From assembly GCA_963693315.1 (NCBI GenBank), contig OY856188.1:158606694-158670693 (forward strand): a stretch of DNA of 64,000 nt, in the 5' to 3' direction. The stretch comes from Diogma glabrata. Taxonomy: Eukaryota; Arthropoda; Insecta; Diptera; Cylindrotomidae. Within the stretch, counting starts at the first letter, position 1. Each line of letters starts with the position of its first letter. Shown here one piece after another: positions 12,112 through 23,790 of this stretch. Both the position numbers and the translations under genes were made by a program. The notes beneath the pieces were generated by a model, which saw only the letters and a list, made by a program, of their open reading frames with translations, ran no database searches and had not been told where the DNA came from.

Positions 12112-12803
12112 GTGCTTAGTATTGCATTCTCGAGCCAAAAGTGAAATTCTTACCCCCCCCCCTTTTTGGGGATTTCTCGACGTTTTAGGTCATAACGATT
12201 CTAAAAAAGCAAAACAAAATGTATGTCCGTCTGCCGGCCGGCCGTTACAACCAACGGAATCTAGAAAACCGTTGGAGGAAGTTGAAAAATGTCTGTCTCT
12301 AAAAATAGGTACATATACTCAACGGTAAGAGCCGCAATGACGATTTGTTCGATAACTGTACCGGAAGTGTGTCAATAAAATCGTCAAGTGTGTCAGAACA
12401 AGGAAATTTGCATATTTTTTGCTTAAAAACGTTCATTTTAAGTGATTACGAGTAGGAACATTGAATTTGGAGAAATCTTGATGGTCGGGATTGGTATGTA
12501 AGACCAAAAACTAGTTTATTGCATTATAAGTTTGTCAAAAAAATAATTTTAATTTTTTTTACCCAATTTTTTGTAAAAAATGAAATTAATTATTTGTATG
12601 ACATGAAATGTAATCGAACATGAAATTGAACATAGAAATTTTTGATTTTGTTATATGTAATTTTTGGAACTTTGAAAAAAGTTTGTTTTTTTGATTTTGT
12701 AAGAATTTTCGGAATATTTTTGGAGTTTTGAAAAAGTTTAAGTTTTTGATTTTATTATAATTTTTGGAATTTTGAAAAAAGTTTCAATTTTTGATTTTGT
12801 AAA
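12112..12803 (-). repeat. R1-b: R1 copy lacking its head
   Basis: Reading leftwards on the minus strand, this holds the R1 tail without interruption (GATTCTAAAAAAGCAAAAC, then GTCCGTCTGCCGGCCGGCCG, then CCGGAAGTGTGTCAA), followed by about three 55-60-bp units ending near 12803. The 300-bp head is missing. The continuous tail is what shows that S1 is an insertion in R1-a. A poly-C run at 12153-12162 is unusual for this sequence. Confidence 0.75.
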
Positions 12804-13214
12804 AAGAGTAATTTGAAGGCAACTGAGATTTTTCAAAAATGGTCGTTATTGAAAACATCAGAAGGGTTTCGATTGGTAAGAAGTTAACCGTATTTTTGAA
12901 ATATTTTTTTCTACATTAATAAAATTGTAAACATAAATACTTGCTTAAAACTTATGAAGCTATGTTTCTATTTCAGATTGATATAGATTTTGACATAATT
13001 CACGCAGAATCAACCTTTGCCTTATTAGACAAGTGGAATATATATAGTGAAAAGTAAAAAGTTCCTAGTGATATTTAAAAACTGAAGGAATTCAGAAATT
13101 AAAATCTCTGACAGAAGATCAAGGTAATTTAGTTTTTAGATAATCGTATTTTATTGCCTCTGTATTCACCAATAATCGCACCAGAATTAAGATTTCGTAT
13201 CTACTCGAATCTAT
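12804..13214. other. Short AT-rich spacer
   Basis: Lies between R1-b and S2. No motif, repeat or coding region is supported. Confidence 0.4.
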
Positions 13215-14445
13215 CTATATCTAAAGTCAGACAAGCGCGAATATAACTCGCTCGCCCAGGGTTCCGTGTATGTAATATTCTACGAGAATATTTCTCTCCA
13301 AAACACAATTTTAGAAATAAATTAAAAACGGTGCTTTCGAAAATTACAAAAAAAATTGTTTTGGACTAGAAGAAAATTCACCTTTAAGATGACACGCCAT
13401 TTGTCAATGTCGCACAAATAATTTTTTTTCGAAATTTCTTCTCTTCCGTAAAGAACATTTGATATGATGAGCCGACTGCTATAGTTTTCGTTTAATCTTA
13501 ACAACATTACCTATAAACGTGAACTTTTTAAATTTTTTGCTTCTGTAATGTTCGCAGATAAGGGGGGAGGACAAGAAAAAAAATTTCAAATTTTTGATTA
13601 TAAGTCAAAAATTGTGTTTTCAAAAAGTACAAAAGTATTATTTTGAGCTACAAAACAATCACCTTTCATATGGCACGCCAGTTGTCAAGACCTAAAATAT
13701 TTTATTTTCAAATATATTTCTACTCTCAACCCTCTCCAAAGAACATTTGAAATTGTGACGACCGTTTTTAAATTTTTCTTTTATAATGTTAGAAGATAAA
13801 AGAGGGAGGGGAGTACAGAAAAGAAATTTCACTGTTTCGAAAATAAGTCAAAAACTGTGCTTTCGAAAACAACAAAAAAGAAATTGTTTTAGACTAGGAA
13901 AAAATAACCTTTCATATGACACCCAACTTGTCAAGGTCAAAAATTTTTTTCGCAAACTCTTTCAAATAACATTTTTATAGTTTTTGGTTATAGCCGTTAT
14001 AGTTTTCGTTCAATCTGTACTACATTTCCTATAACCTTGAATTTGTCCATTTTTGGCTTTTGGAATGTTCGAAGTTAAGGGGAGGGCGCAGGAAAAACAC
14101 ACGTTTTTGGTAATAACTTAAAAAGTAAGCAGTCGATAATTCATTAAAACTTGTTTTTGAAATATTTCGATTTTTTTCGACTTTTTTAAACCAAACTCGA
14201 TTCCTTAAAAAAACTTTTGTTTTACTATCTCCTTATCTATGTCCAAAAAATAAAAATAAAAACAAATATTCATAATTTTTAGGTAGGGGGGAGGGGCAAT
14301 TACATTATATAACTGTAAAAAATTCAAGTTGATAGCATTTATAGTTTGTGAGAAAATGGATTGTGTAGAAATTCGGACAAACACCGAAGTCTCACTAATA
14401 GGGTGTCGTTTTTACTTTTTCAAACTACGGAAAACTAATAATTAT
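13215..14445 (+). repeat. S2: second satellite-bearing element
   Basis: Starts with AGTCAGACAAGCGCGAATAT and a CAGGGTTCCGTG motif like S1. It ends with AGTCTCACTAATAGGG, GTCGTTTTTACTTTTTCAAA and a CTACGGAAAAC remnant. The interior has four diverged units anchored on ACTGTGCTTTCGAAAA-like sequence near 13327, 13606, 13850 and 14109, a spacing of 245-280 bp. Units also share CACCTTTCATATG and ACACGCCA. Small open frames within units are coincidental. Confidence 0.65.
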
Positions 14446-14739
14446 TAATTAAAAAAGTAATAGTTATTTGTTTCACTAGGACAAAAAATGATGGATTTTG
14501 GGACGAGTAAAAAGGTTGCGGTGCGACGCAACAGCGGAGTACCGCAATTTGGCGAGTTCCCAAATCCATTTTTAGTCCGAGTAAAACATTTAAATTTTTT
14601 CTCTAACCATTATTTAATCTATTATTTAATCAAATTTGAAAATATTAAACATTTAAATTATATTTATTCTCTTCCTATTATTAATATCAACTTTATTTGT
14701 TTGTTTTTTCCATAATAATAGTATGAATTATTATGGAAA

Positions 14740-16567
14740 ATATGGAGGGGCTGAAATCTCACGGCTCTGAGATATCAAGACTTCGGTCTGGGTTAAGGTT
14801 TTTGATATAGTTTTCGGCAAAAAACGTTTATGAGGACATGGTTTTTAGTTTTGGGCAGCGATGTACATCAAACACAACTCTTTGTTAAAGTACAAGTATG
14901 TTTTTATCTCTGTTTAGAAATTTATTACAAAACTAACACGAAACATTAATACGTTGCCGGAAAATTATAACAGATCATAAATTAACATAATTTAGTGAAA
15001 AGATGATACACTCAGCAAACTGCTCAAAAACCTCTCCATTTAGCGTTTCGAGAAAATATTACAAAATCACAATTTCATATTTCTTTCAAAATTCCAAAAA
15101 TATTCCAAAAATTAGAATAAAATCATATTTAAACTTTTTCTAAATTCCAATAATATTCCAAAAATTCAAACTTTTCCAAAATTCTAAAATATTGCAAAAA
15201 TTATTACAAAATCAAAAGTTCAAACTTTTTTCAAAATTCCAAAAATTATAATGAAATCAAAAATTTAAAATTTTTCACAACTCTAAAATATTCTAAAAAT
15301 TCTTACAAAATCAAAAATTGAAACTTTTTTCAAAATTCTAAAAATATATATAAAATTCAAAAACTGTTTTTTTCAAAATTCTAAAAACATTGCAAACATT
15401 ATAACAAAATCAAAAATTGAAACTTTTGTCAAAATTCCAAAAATTAGAATAAAATCAAATATTTAAACTATTTCTAAATTCCAATAATATTCCAAAAAAT
15501 CATAAATATTCAAATTTTTTGCAAAATTCTAAAAATATTGCAAAAATTTTTACAAAATCATAAACTGAATTTTTTTCAAAATTCCAAAAATTAAAATAAA
15601 CTCCAAAATTTAAATTTTTTCAAAATTCTAAAAATATTCCAAAAATTCTTACAAAATCAAAAATTAAAACTTTTTCCAAAATTCTAAAAATATTGCAAAA
15701 ATTATTACAAAATCAATAATACAAACTTTTTTCATAATTCCAAAAATATTTAAAAAACTATAACAAATTCAAAAATTTCCATGTCCAATTTCGTTTTCAA
15801 TTACATATACGTCTCCAGCTCCATTTTTTTTCCAAAAAATTGGATAAAAATATATGAAGTCATTTTTGAAGTCATCAACTTATAATGCCATAATTCTCAA
15901 TAATAATAATAAAATTTCATTTCAAACAAATAATTAATTTTATTTTTTTTCCAAAAAATTGGGTAAAAAATAAATAAAAATCTTTCTTTTGACACACTTG
16001 ACAACATTTTTTTGACAAACTTATAATGCCATAATTCTCAATAATAATAATAAAATTTCATTTCAAACAAACAATTAATTTTATTTTTTTCCAAAAAATT
16101 GGGTAAAAAAATAAATAAAAATCTTTCTTTTGACACACTTGACAACATTTTTTTGACAAACTTATAATGCAATAATCTAGTTTTTGATCTCACATACCAA
16201 TCTCTACCATCAAGATTTCTCCAAATTTAATGTTCCTACTCGTAATCACTTAAAATGAAAGTTTTTTAAGCCAAAAATATGAAAATTTGCTATTTTTGAC
16301 ACCCATAATGGTTTTTTTGACACACTTCCGGTACAGTTATCGAACACAGCGTCCTTTCGGACCTGTCCCTTGAGTATACCTATTTTTAGAAAAAAAACGT
16401 TTTGAAATCCCTCCAGCGGTTTTCCCTGCAGCGTAGGTAATGACGGACGGCCAGCCGGCAGACAGACATACATTTTTTTTTTGCTTTTTTAGAATCAGTA
16501 GGTGGGGGTAAGGATTTCACTTTTGGCTCATGAATGTAATAGTTAGGTCTTTCAGACCAAAGTAATT
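14740..16567 (+). repeat. R1-c: full-length R1 copy
   Basis: Complete copy running from TATGGAGGGGCTGAAATCTC to CAGACCAAAGTAATT. The head (14740-15060) ends in GCGTTTCGAGAAAATATTAC. About a dozen AT-rich 55-60-bp units follow (15060-15780). Then come two about-150-bp units built on CCAAAAAATTGG and TTGACAAACTTATAATGC (15825-16170) and the GC-richer tail with CTTCCGGTACAG and GACGGACGGCC (16180-16567). No reading frame with a recognisable protein. This copy serves as the reference for reading the interrupted ones. Confidence 0.8.
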
Positions 16568-16883
16568 GTTTTTTAACCTATAGACTAATGAACTTAGCCT
16601 ATTGTCTAATGAAAATTAGACTATTAAAAAATTATCATTATTCAATTGGTATGATTCAATTAGTCAAATTGTTTTGATTGGATAAAAATTATTTCAAAAT
16701 TATAATCACAATGGCTTTGATACGTTTTCGAAATTTCGCTCGAGATTAAACTATCTCATTAAACACTAATTGCTAAAACTACCATTAATTTACATCTCAA
16801 ACTAAATCCGAGCAACCATTTCAATTTTTTGTCAAATAATAATTTAATAATAATTAACTACCTTGATAATATAAATTAAAAAA
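16568..16883. other. Spacer between two R1 copies
   Basis: 316 bp of AT-rich sequence with short repeats of AATTAGAC/GTCTAATG near 16590-16630. No gene. Confidence 0.4.
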
Positions 16884-18134
16884 TATGGAGGGGCTGAAAT
16901 CTCACGGCTCTGAGATATCAAGACTTTCTGGATTAAGGATTTTAGTATAGTTTTCGGCAAAAACTGTTATAGGGACATGGTTTTTAGTTTTGGGCAGCGA
17001 TGTATATCAATCATAACTCTTTGTTAAAGTACAAATATTTTGTTATCTCTGGTTAGATATGTATTACAAAACTAACACGAAACATCAATACGTTGCCGGA
17101 AAATTATAACAGATCATATATTAACATAATTTAGTGAAAAGATGATACACTCAGCAAACTACTCAAAAACCTCTCCATTTAGCGTTTCGAGAAAATATTA
17201 CAAAATCACAAATTCATATTTCTTTCACAACTCCAAAAATATTGTAAAAATTAAATAAAATCAAAATTTTTTCAAAATTCTAAAAATATTCCAAAAATTA
17301 TTACAAAATTAAAAATTGAAACTTTTTTCAAAATTCCAAACGATAATAAAATCAAAAATTAAAAATTTTTCAAATTTCTAAAAATATTCCGAAAATTATT
17401 ACAAAATCATATATAAAAACTTTTTCAAAATTCCAAAAATATTTCTAAGACTATAACAAATTAAAAAATGTCCATGTCCAATTTCATTTTTCAATTACAT
17501 TTACGTCATAAAAACAGCTACATTTTTTTTGACACACTTGACAACATTTTTTTGACAAACTTATAATGCCATAATTCTCAATAATAATAATAAAATTTCA
17601 TTTCAAACAAATAACTAATTTTATTATTTTCCAAAAAATTGGGTAAAAAAATAAATAAAAATCTTTTCTTTGACACACTTGACAACATATTTTTGACAAA
17701 CTTATAATGCAATAATCTAGATTTTGATCTCACATACTAATCCCGACCATTAAGATTTCTCCAAATTCAATGTTCCTACTCGTAATCACTTAAAATGAAA
17801 GTTTTTTAAGCAAAAAATATGCAAATTTCCTTGTTTGACGATTTTTTGACACACTTCCGGTACAGTTATCGAACACATCGTCCTTCCGGCTCTTCCCATT
17901 GAGTAAACCTATTTTTAGAAAAAAAAAATTTTCAAACCCGTCCAGCGGTTTTCTAGATTTCGTAGGTTGTGACGGCGGGACGGCCGGACGGCCTACAGAC
18001 AGACATACATTTTTTTTTGCTTTTTCAGAATCAGTAGGTCCCAAAACGTCGAGAAATGCCAAAAAAAAGTGGTGGTAAGAATTTCACTTTGAGCTCATGA
18101 ATGTAATACTTAGGTCTTTCAGACCGAAGTAATT
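16884..18134 (+). repeat. R1-d: shorter full-span R1 copy
   Basis: Same head and tail as R1-c, but the unit block is contracted to about five units (17225-17460) and there is one clear CCAAAAAATTGGG unit. The end reads CTTTCAGACCGAAGTAATT. The length differences between copies lie in the internal tandem units. Confidence 0.8.
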
Positions 18135-18209
18135 GATAACACTTGTTTATATTTCGCAAATATTTTGTTTTTTATTTTTTATTTTCTAAAATTTTGCTCA
18201 ATTTATTTT

Positions 18210-18545
18210 TAACTTCCCGATATGGGAAGTTATTGTTTTTGGGTCGATTTTCGAAATCGGAATTTTTATGATATCTTTACGTTTCATGACCTCCTGAAGC
18301 TGTTTAGACTATTTTTAGCTGGCAGTCTGTATGTGTGTGTATGTGTGTGTGTTTGTATGTATGTATCGCTGTATGTAGACAAAGTTTTGCCCAACGCTTA
18401 CTCAACAACGGATGGGTCGATTTTAACGATTTTAATGTTCGCAATCGATGTATCTCGGCGTAACTTAGAGCCCAGTCCTTTTCTAGCGAAAATGAATCAT
18501 TTGTTTTTTAGTGGTTTCCAAAAAACTGAAAATCATCTCCTTTAA
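18210..18545 (+). repeat. R2 dispersed repeat, copy 1
   Basis: Begins with the palindrome AACTTCCCGATATGGGAAGT, then a GGGTCGATTTTCGAAATCGG stretch, a (GT)n/TGTATG run at 18328-18375, CCAACGC, GGCGTAACTTAGAG and TTAGTGGTTT. A second copy lies inverted at 20986-21325. The palindromic start resembles a common insect repeat (from memory). A 107-codon frame crossing it (18222-18545) is a product of the low-complexity run. Confidence 0.7.
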
Positions 18546-19469
18546 ATATCATGATATTAAATAATGCTATCAAGGTCATGATACCTCCATACTGTTTGTT
18601 ATCATGTCAGCCATTTATAATGACATTTGTATAAATAATTGCTATCTTAGTTTTTGAGTTTTTTAAGAAAATGTGAAAAATCTACATGTTATTTTCGTTA
18701 CCCAAATCCATGAGCTCTTGATGAAACTTTTGAATTAAAATAAGCTGCATACGCATCCGGGTTTATTTGAATATGGAAAATATGAGCTATTTTCAAAATT
18801 TTGCAAGCGAGTCTGGGAAAATGTCTGTGAATCGTTGAATAACTGTTTTTCTTAAACTTCAACTTAGAGCATAAGGTTTTTGTAATGTTCATAGCAATTT
18901 TGCAACTTCTGGTTTGTCACTTTCGGTTAAATAGCTTTATCCTATTCTTTTAAATATGTATATCACAACAACAGCCACAGCTACGAAGTGTTTTTGACGA
19001 ATCTTTGGTTAAATATTTCGGTTAACATGAGACAGAACAAATTTGCTTTCGAGGTGTATATAGTGGTTAGTGTTCATCAAACAAATGCTGACCTTTTATC
19101 TTACCGATTGGTTAGGTTATTGTGTTGGACTGTTGGAGATCACAATGTTGACATTTTAATGATATCTTCACCTTCCAATACCTTCTGATTCGGTCTAGGC
19201 AACCTATTTTAGTTTCCACTCTGAGTGTTAGTATAATATTAAATTTAAATATGATTGCACACACACACACATTTAAATTCTATTTAAATTATTACAATTA
19301 TGTGTCGTATAATAAATAAATCTTAATTTTGCGTATTTAAGCCTTTAAAAACCCTAATTGAGCTAATATTCACTTTTTGTTGACTTTTTTCAAATTTGTT
19401 TGAAATTTTTCGTTTTTATGTGTATTTATGTTCTATAAAACATATTTTTGGACAATGCAGTTAAATTAT
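18546..19469. other. AT-rich stretch, no gene recognised
   Basis: No supported coding region. A (CA)n microsatellite lies at 19257-19272. Confidence 0.45.
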
Positions 19470-19985
19470 ATTGCACACATGGCCAAATTTCGGCTCTCGA
19501 GCCGCATGCGGCTCTTTGAAAGAACGATTGCGGCTCTCGAAAAGAAATGAAAAAATTTAATAACATTTAAAAAATTATTAAAATTGTAATAAACTTGTAA
19601 TTAAATTACCAGTAAATTACCAACTCTTAATCCAAAATATCGAAAAATGGGATAACTTTCGTTAATTAAAACAAACAAAAAATTAACTATTTCCCCACCT
19701 ATCAGCAATTTTTTTCAAAGAAAAACACTATCCGGAATTAAAGGATGATCAATGGATTAATGACTGTGTATTCTTAACTGATATAATGGAGATTCTGCAG
19801 TTCCCAACCTGGCATTGCAAGGAAAAGATAAAGTAATTACTGATCTTATTCAAGCAATTCTGAGTTTTATTAAAAAAAAATTAGCTTTTTAACGCGATTT
19901 AACTACAAAAATGTTAAACCACTTTCCTCGTCTTGAAAATAAACTCTCTAAAATTGATGATAGAAAACTGAGTGAATACAACAGT
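19470..19985 (+). pseudogene. hAT transposon remnant (5' end and transposase fragment)
   Basis: The start, ATGGCCAAATTTCGGCTCTC followed by GAGCCGCATGCGGCTCTTTG, resembles the 5' end of hAT elements whose ends contain GGCTCGCGAGCCGCATGCGGCTC. Downstream, 19714-19788 reads FKEKHYPELKDDQW, then INDCVFLTDIM. After one frameshift, 19785 onward reads NLALQGKDKVITDLIQ, then, after more breaks, NHFPRLENKL. These match the middle of the transposase family that also gave rise to vertebrate GTF2IRD2/FAM-like proteins. The rest of the gene is missing and an R1 copy follows directly at 19989. Stops and frameshifts make it non-functional. Confidence 0.7.
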
Positions 19986-19988
19986 AAA

Positions 19989-20510
19989 ATGTGTAGGGGC
20001 TGACATCTCAAAGTTCTGAAATATCAAAACTTTGGTCTGGGTTAAGGATTTTTAAATAAGGTTTCCGCAAAAGGCTTTAATGAGTACTTGTTTTTAGTGG
20101 TGGGCAGCGATGTTTATTCAATATAAAAAATGTCTAATATACATCGTTTAGAAGTTTATTACAGAACTAACACGAAACGTCAATACATTACCGGAAAATT
20201 ATAACAGATCATAGATTAACATAGTTTATAGTGAAAAGATGATACATTCCACAAACTACTCAAAAACCTTTCCTTTAGCGTTCAGCAATTTCAACTTTTC
20301 AAATACAAATAATCCATTATCTAACAATTTCATGTTCAATTACATTTCATGTAATGCAATAATTTAATTTTTTTTCAAATAAAAGGGGTCTGATTGAATT
20401 GATTTCCAAAAATTATAACAATAAACAAATTCAAAAATTCATACTTTTTCCAAGATTCCAAAAACTATAATAAAATCAAAATTTACTACTGTCTTCAAAA
20501 TTCATACTGT
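19989..20510 (+). repeat. R1-e: truncated R1 copy (head only)
   Basis: Diverged head starting TGTGTAGGGGCTGACATCTC, with AACACGAAACGTCAATAC and GAAAAGATGATACATTCC. It follows the hAT remnant directly and stops after a few poorly kept AT-rich units. No tail is present. Confidence 0.65.
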
Positions 20511-20985
20511 TGTGAATCACTTTTTCTAGCAATGAAATTTATAACATCAAAGCAACGTTCACAACTTACAAATAACAGCGTTCACAACTTACAAGCATCG
20601 TACCGCGCTAACGAGCGCTAAGTTACAAACACACATGCACAAACACACACCAGCAATCAATAGCTGTCAGTGCCATGTTACAAAATTTAAATATATGTAT
20701 GTATTCATAATCAAAGTATTTGCTTGAAAACAGTATATGCAACTTGGAAGGAAATAAAAATTCCATAAGAACTTTGATATTTTATTTTTTTGTTGGCTCT
20801 CGTAACGAGAATTTATTGAAATCCGGCTCCACGTGTAACGAAGTTTGGCCATCTCTGTTATATTGTATTATTTTTTTTATGTTTGATATTTTAATATACC
20901 TTATATCCAGTAACTTTAATCTTACGGGAAGTTCATGGCGTGGCCCTAATGGTCACACCCAACCCCACTAGTTTTTTTTTGAATT
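20511..20985. other. Spacer, no gene recognised
   Basis: Contains a small direct repeat of GCGTTCACAACTTACAA-type sequence near 20551-20600 and CA-rich words near 20628-20655. The 83-codon frame across 20720-20971 has no recognisable domain. Confidence 0.4.
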
Positions 20986-21325
20986 TATCTTGATAATGTT
21001 TAAAAAAGATGATTTTCAGTTGTATAAAAACCACTAAAAATCAATGATTCGATTTCGGTAGAAAAGAAGTGGACTCTAAGTTACGCCAAGATACATTGAT
21101 TGTGACCATTTTCGTTGAAATCGGACGATCCATTGTTGAGAACGCGTTGGGCAAACTTGGTCCACATACCGAGATACAAACACACATACATACAGACTGT
21201 TAGCTAAAAACAGCTTGAATAGCTTTAGGAAGTTTCGAAACATAAAAATATCATACAAATTCTTATTTCAAAAATCGACCTCAAACGAAAAACCATCCGT
21301 ACGGGGCAGTTAAAAACAAGAAATT
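20986..21325 (-). repeat. R2 dispersed repeat, copy 2 (inverted)
   Basis: On the minus strand this parallels 18210-18545: TCGATTTTTGAAATAAGAAT, CAGTCTGTATGTATGTGTG, CCAACGCGTTCTCAACAA, TGGCGTAACTTAGAGTCC and TTTTTAGTGGTTT. The starting palindrome is degraded to ACTGCCCCGTACGG. The two copies face each other across 2.4 kb that contains the hAT remnant and R1-e. Confidence 0.7.
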
Positions 21326-23249
21326 TATTTGAAATTTCTAGTCAATTTTGTGGTAATTTTAATTTTCTTGGTTCTATAAGCATTTCGAATACAAATAACG
21401 GCAACTAAACTCTCACCACAAAGGGCCATTATTACCAAAAACACATCCTACCACCATCCTACCAAAGCAAAATACATACGTAAAAAACTAAGCGCGCAAC
21501 AACAAATCCAAAAAATTTATCCAAAAAAAAAAATTAAAACGCATGCTTTCACCTTTAAAAACAGCACAGAACAGTTTTAAAACATACAGCTTGTGAATAT
21601 GCTTACGGGCAGTAAAAAGCTTTGCTTTACTGTAAACACTCTCGTATGATTATACGGGTGCAGTTTTGTAGCTATCTAGACTTAAAGCTTCCACTGTGTA
21701 CGTTGCCTTACAGCTTCTACTATGTACGTCGACTTGTACGTACAAGCCGTTACTTGTATACAACAACATATCATTTCCGAAACAAAATTTATACAACAAA
21801 CATATCATGTTGTCTTAAAACTAAAAAACCTGTTTTCACCTTCTAATTGATATTAATCTCGAAGTTATAATGTAAAGGATTATGTTTATTTATAATTTAA
21901 GCACATTAAGGTGTGTCGTTTACATTTATGTCTATCTATGATATGATAGCAAAACATTGAAAATAGATCTAAACACTTGTTACAAAAATTTTATTTTTAT
22001 AACAATATTATCTACTTTGTATGCAAATATTGTATTACAAAAAATAGGTCAAACTATAATCACCCTTTCGTGTATATATATAAACTACTACCACATAGGT
22101 TACGATAAAAATTAAAAGTCTAACATGAAATGAAACAATAGTTTGCCGTTTTCATTTCATAGTCTTTTGGATGCTAGTCTATAATCTAACTATTCTAAAT
22201 AACCAAGAAAAAAATATCAGTTTGTCTGTCGGTCAGCATTCTGCCGCAGTCTACGAAAACTGGAACGGAAGCGATTTTATAATTTTGCTGGTCCGATTTT
22301 AAAATTTTGTTGGTAACAATATGCAACACAAAGAGACGATCATCCTGTTAGTTCACTGAAAGTTGGTGACTGAAATCTGTTAAAAAATATTAAGTACATA
22401 TGTCAATAAAGATTAATTTTCTAAGTGTTTCTTCTTTATACGCAGTAAGGGTTAAAAAAAGTATCAGCGTTACGATTTTTGTTACGTCACAAAAAAACGA
22501 ATGAATATAAAATAAAATGAAATACAAAATGAATGAACATAAAATAAAATGAAATATAAAATAAAATACATGTGCAGAATTCTCCATGCAGCGAAATTAG
22601 AACATGTGTTGTTATATGAAAGCAATTACATGTAATTTCTGCATGCAGAAAAATTCTGCAAGATATCTCTAATTCTAATTTCGCTGCACAGAGGCAGTGC
22701 TACCACAATAAAAAAAACAAAAACTACTTGAAAACTCAGATAAAAATGTATGATTTTGACATTTTGTTTGAAAATGAATTATTTTTTTTATAACTCAAAT
22801 AAAAACGAATGATATTTTTTTGAAAATGAAATTATTTTTGTAATGATTATGTGTTTATAAAGATATTCAAATATTCTAAATAATCCAAATTATAAAATAA
22901 TTAAAACTAATATTGTTATAATAAATAAATTTTTGGGAAAGGATTATCGGAAACAGTGGTATATGTAATTTGAACTTAAATTTTAATTTAGACATAAACG
23001 TTTTTATAGGCAACGATTCAAATATTTTCTTCTATCTTTTAATTAAAAAGATAGTTTTCTTTAAATTGCGACAACTTTCACTTATAACTATTTCATAATA
23101 CGGAAGAACACGAATTGTCATTGTTACGAAAATTCTGCACGTCAAATATATAAAAATTCTGCACATCTATTTTAGATGTAGATATGCATGCAGCACTGAT
23201 TGCAGACTTTCTGCACATGTATTTTGGGCATTAATGAAAAAAAATAAAA
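21326..23249. other. AT-rich stretch with short palindromes, no gene
   Basis: No coding region is supported. Around 22568-22690 there are loosely symmetrical words (ATGTGCAGAATTCT, TTCTGCATGCAGAAAAATTC, AATTTCGCTGCA), and similar TTCTGCAC words recur at 23130-23215. Confidence 0.45.
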
Positions 23250-23700
23250 ATAAATATCGTTTTTGGTTGTGCTGTAAATAAAATACGCTTGTCAAATAAT
23301 TAAATGTGTAATATGTCACCAAAATTTGTCCAAAAACAATGTTATAGTAAAATTATTGAAGTGAAACTTGTTTAGGCGCGATGATAGCAAAATTTCAAGG
23401 TTGCGACATACGAGACGAAAATCTGTAACGACGTACGAGACGAATCTGTAACGATTAAAATGAATAAAAAAAGCATAATTTATGCAAATAAAATAAATCG
23501 AAATTATGAATGAAAATATATATAAAATAAAAATGATCACCATTTTCAGCTGCACATTTGGTTATTTTTTATTTAAAATAAAATGAAGTATAATAATAGT
23601 TGTATGTGTAAAATGTCTATTAAATTTGTTCCAAAACAATGCAATAGTAAAATTATTATTAAAATGGTTTCAAAAAGAAAAAAAAACATTAAAATTAAAG
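23250..23700. repeat. Two-copy tandem duplication of about 300 bp
   Basis: The segment with GTGTAATATGTCACCAAAATTTG and AATGTTATAGTAAAATTATT near 23305-23360 recurs as GTGTAAAATGTCTATTAAATTTG and AATGCAATAGTAAAATTATT near 23606-23662. The copies are diverged and non-coding. Confidence 0.55.
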
Positions 23701-23790
23701 ATCAATCAATATCATTTTCGTTTTGATTGTGATTTTTGTTTTGGAAAAATAATTTAAAAATAAAAACAGATGTTTGAGGTTTTGGGATTT

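Noticed and set aside
18222..18545. 107-codon frame over R2
   Set aside because: It crosses a GT-rich microsatellite run, and the second R2 copy does not preserve it.
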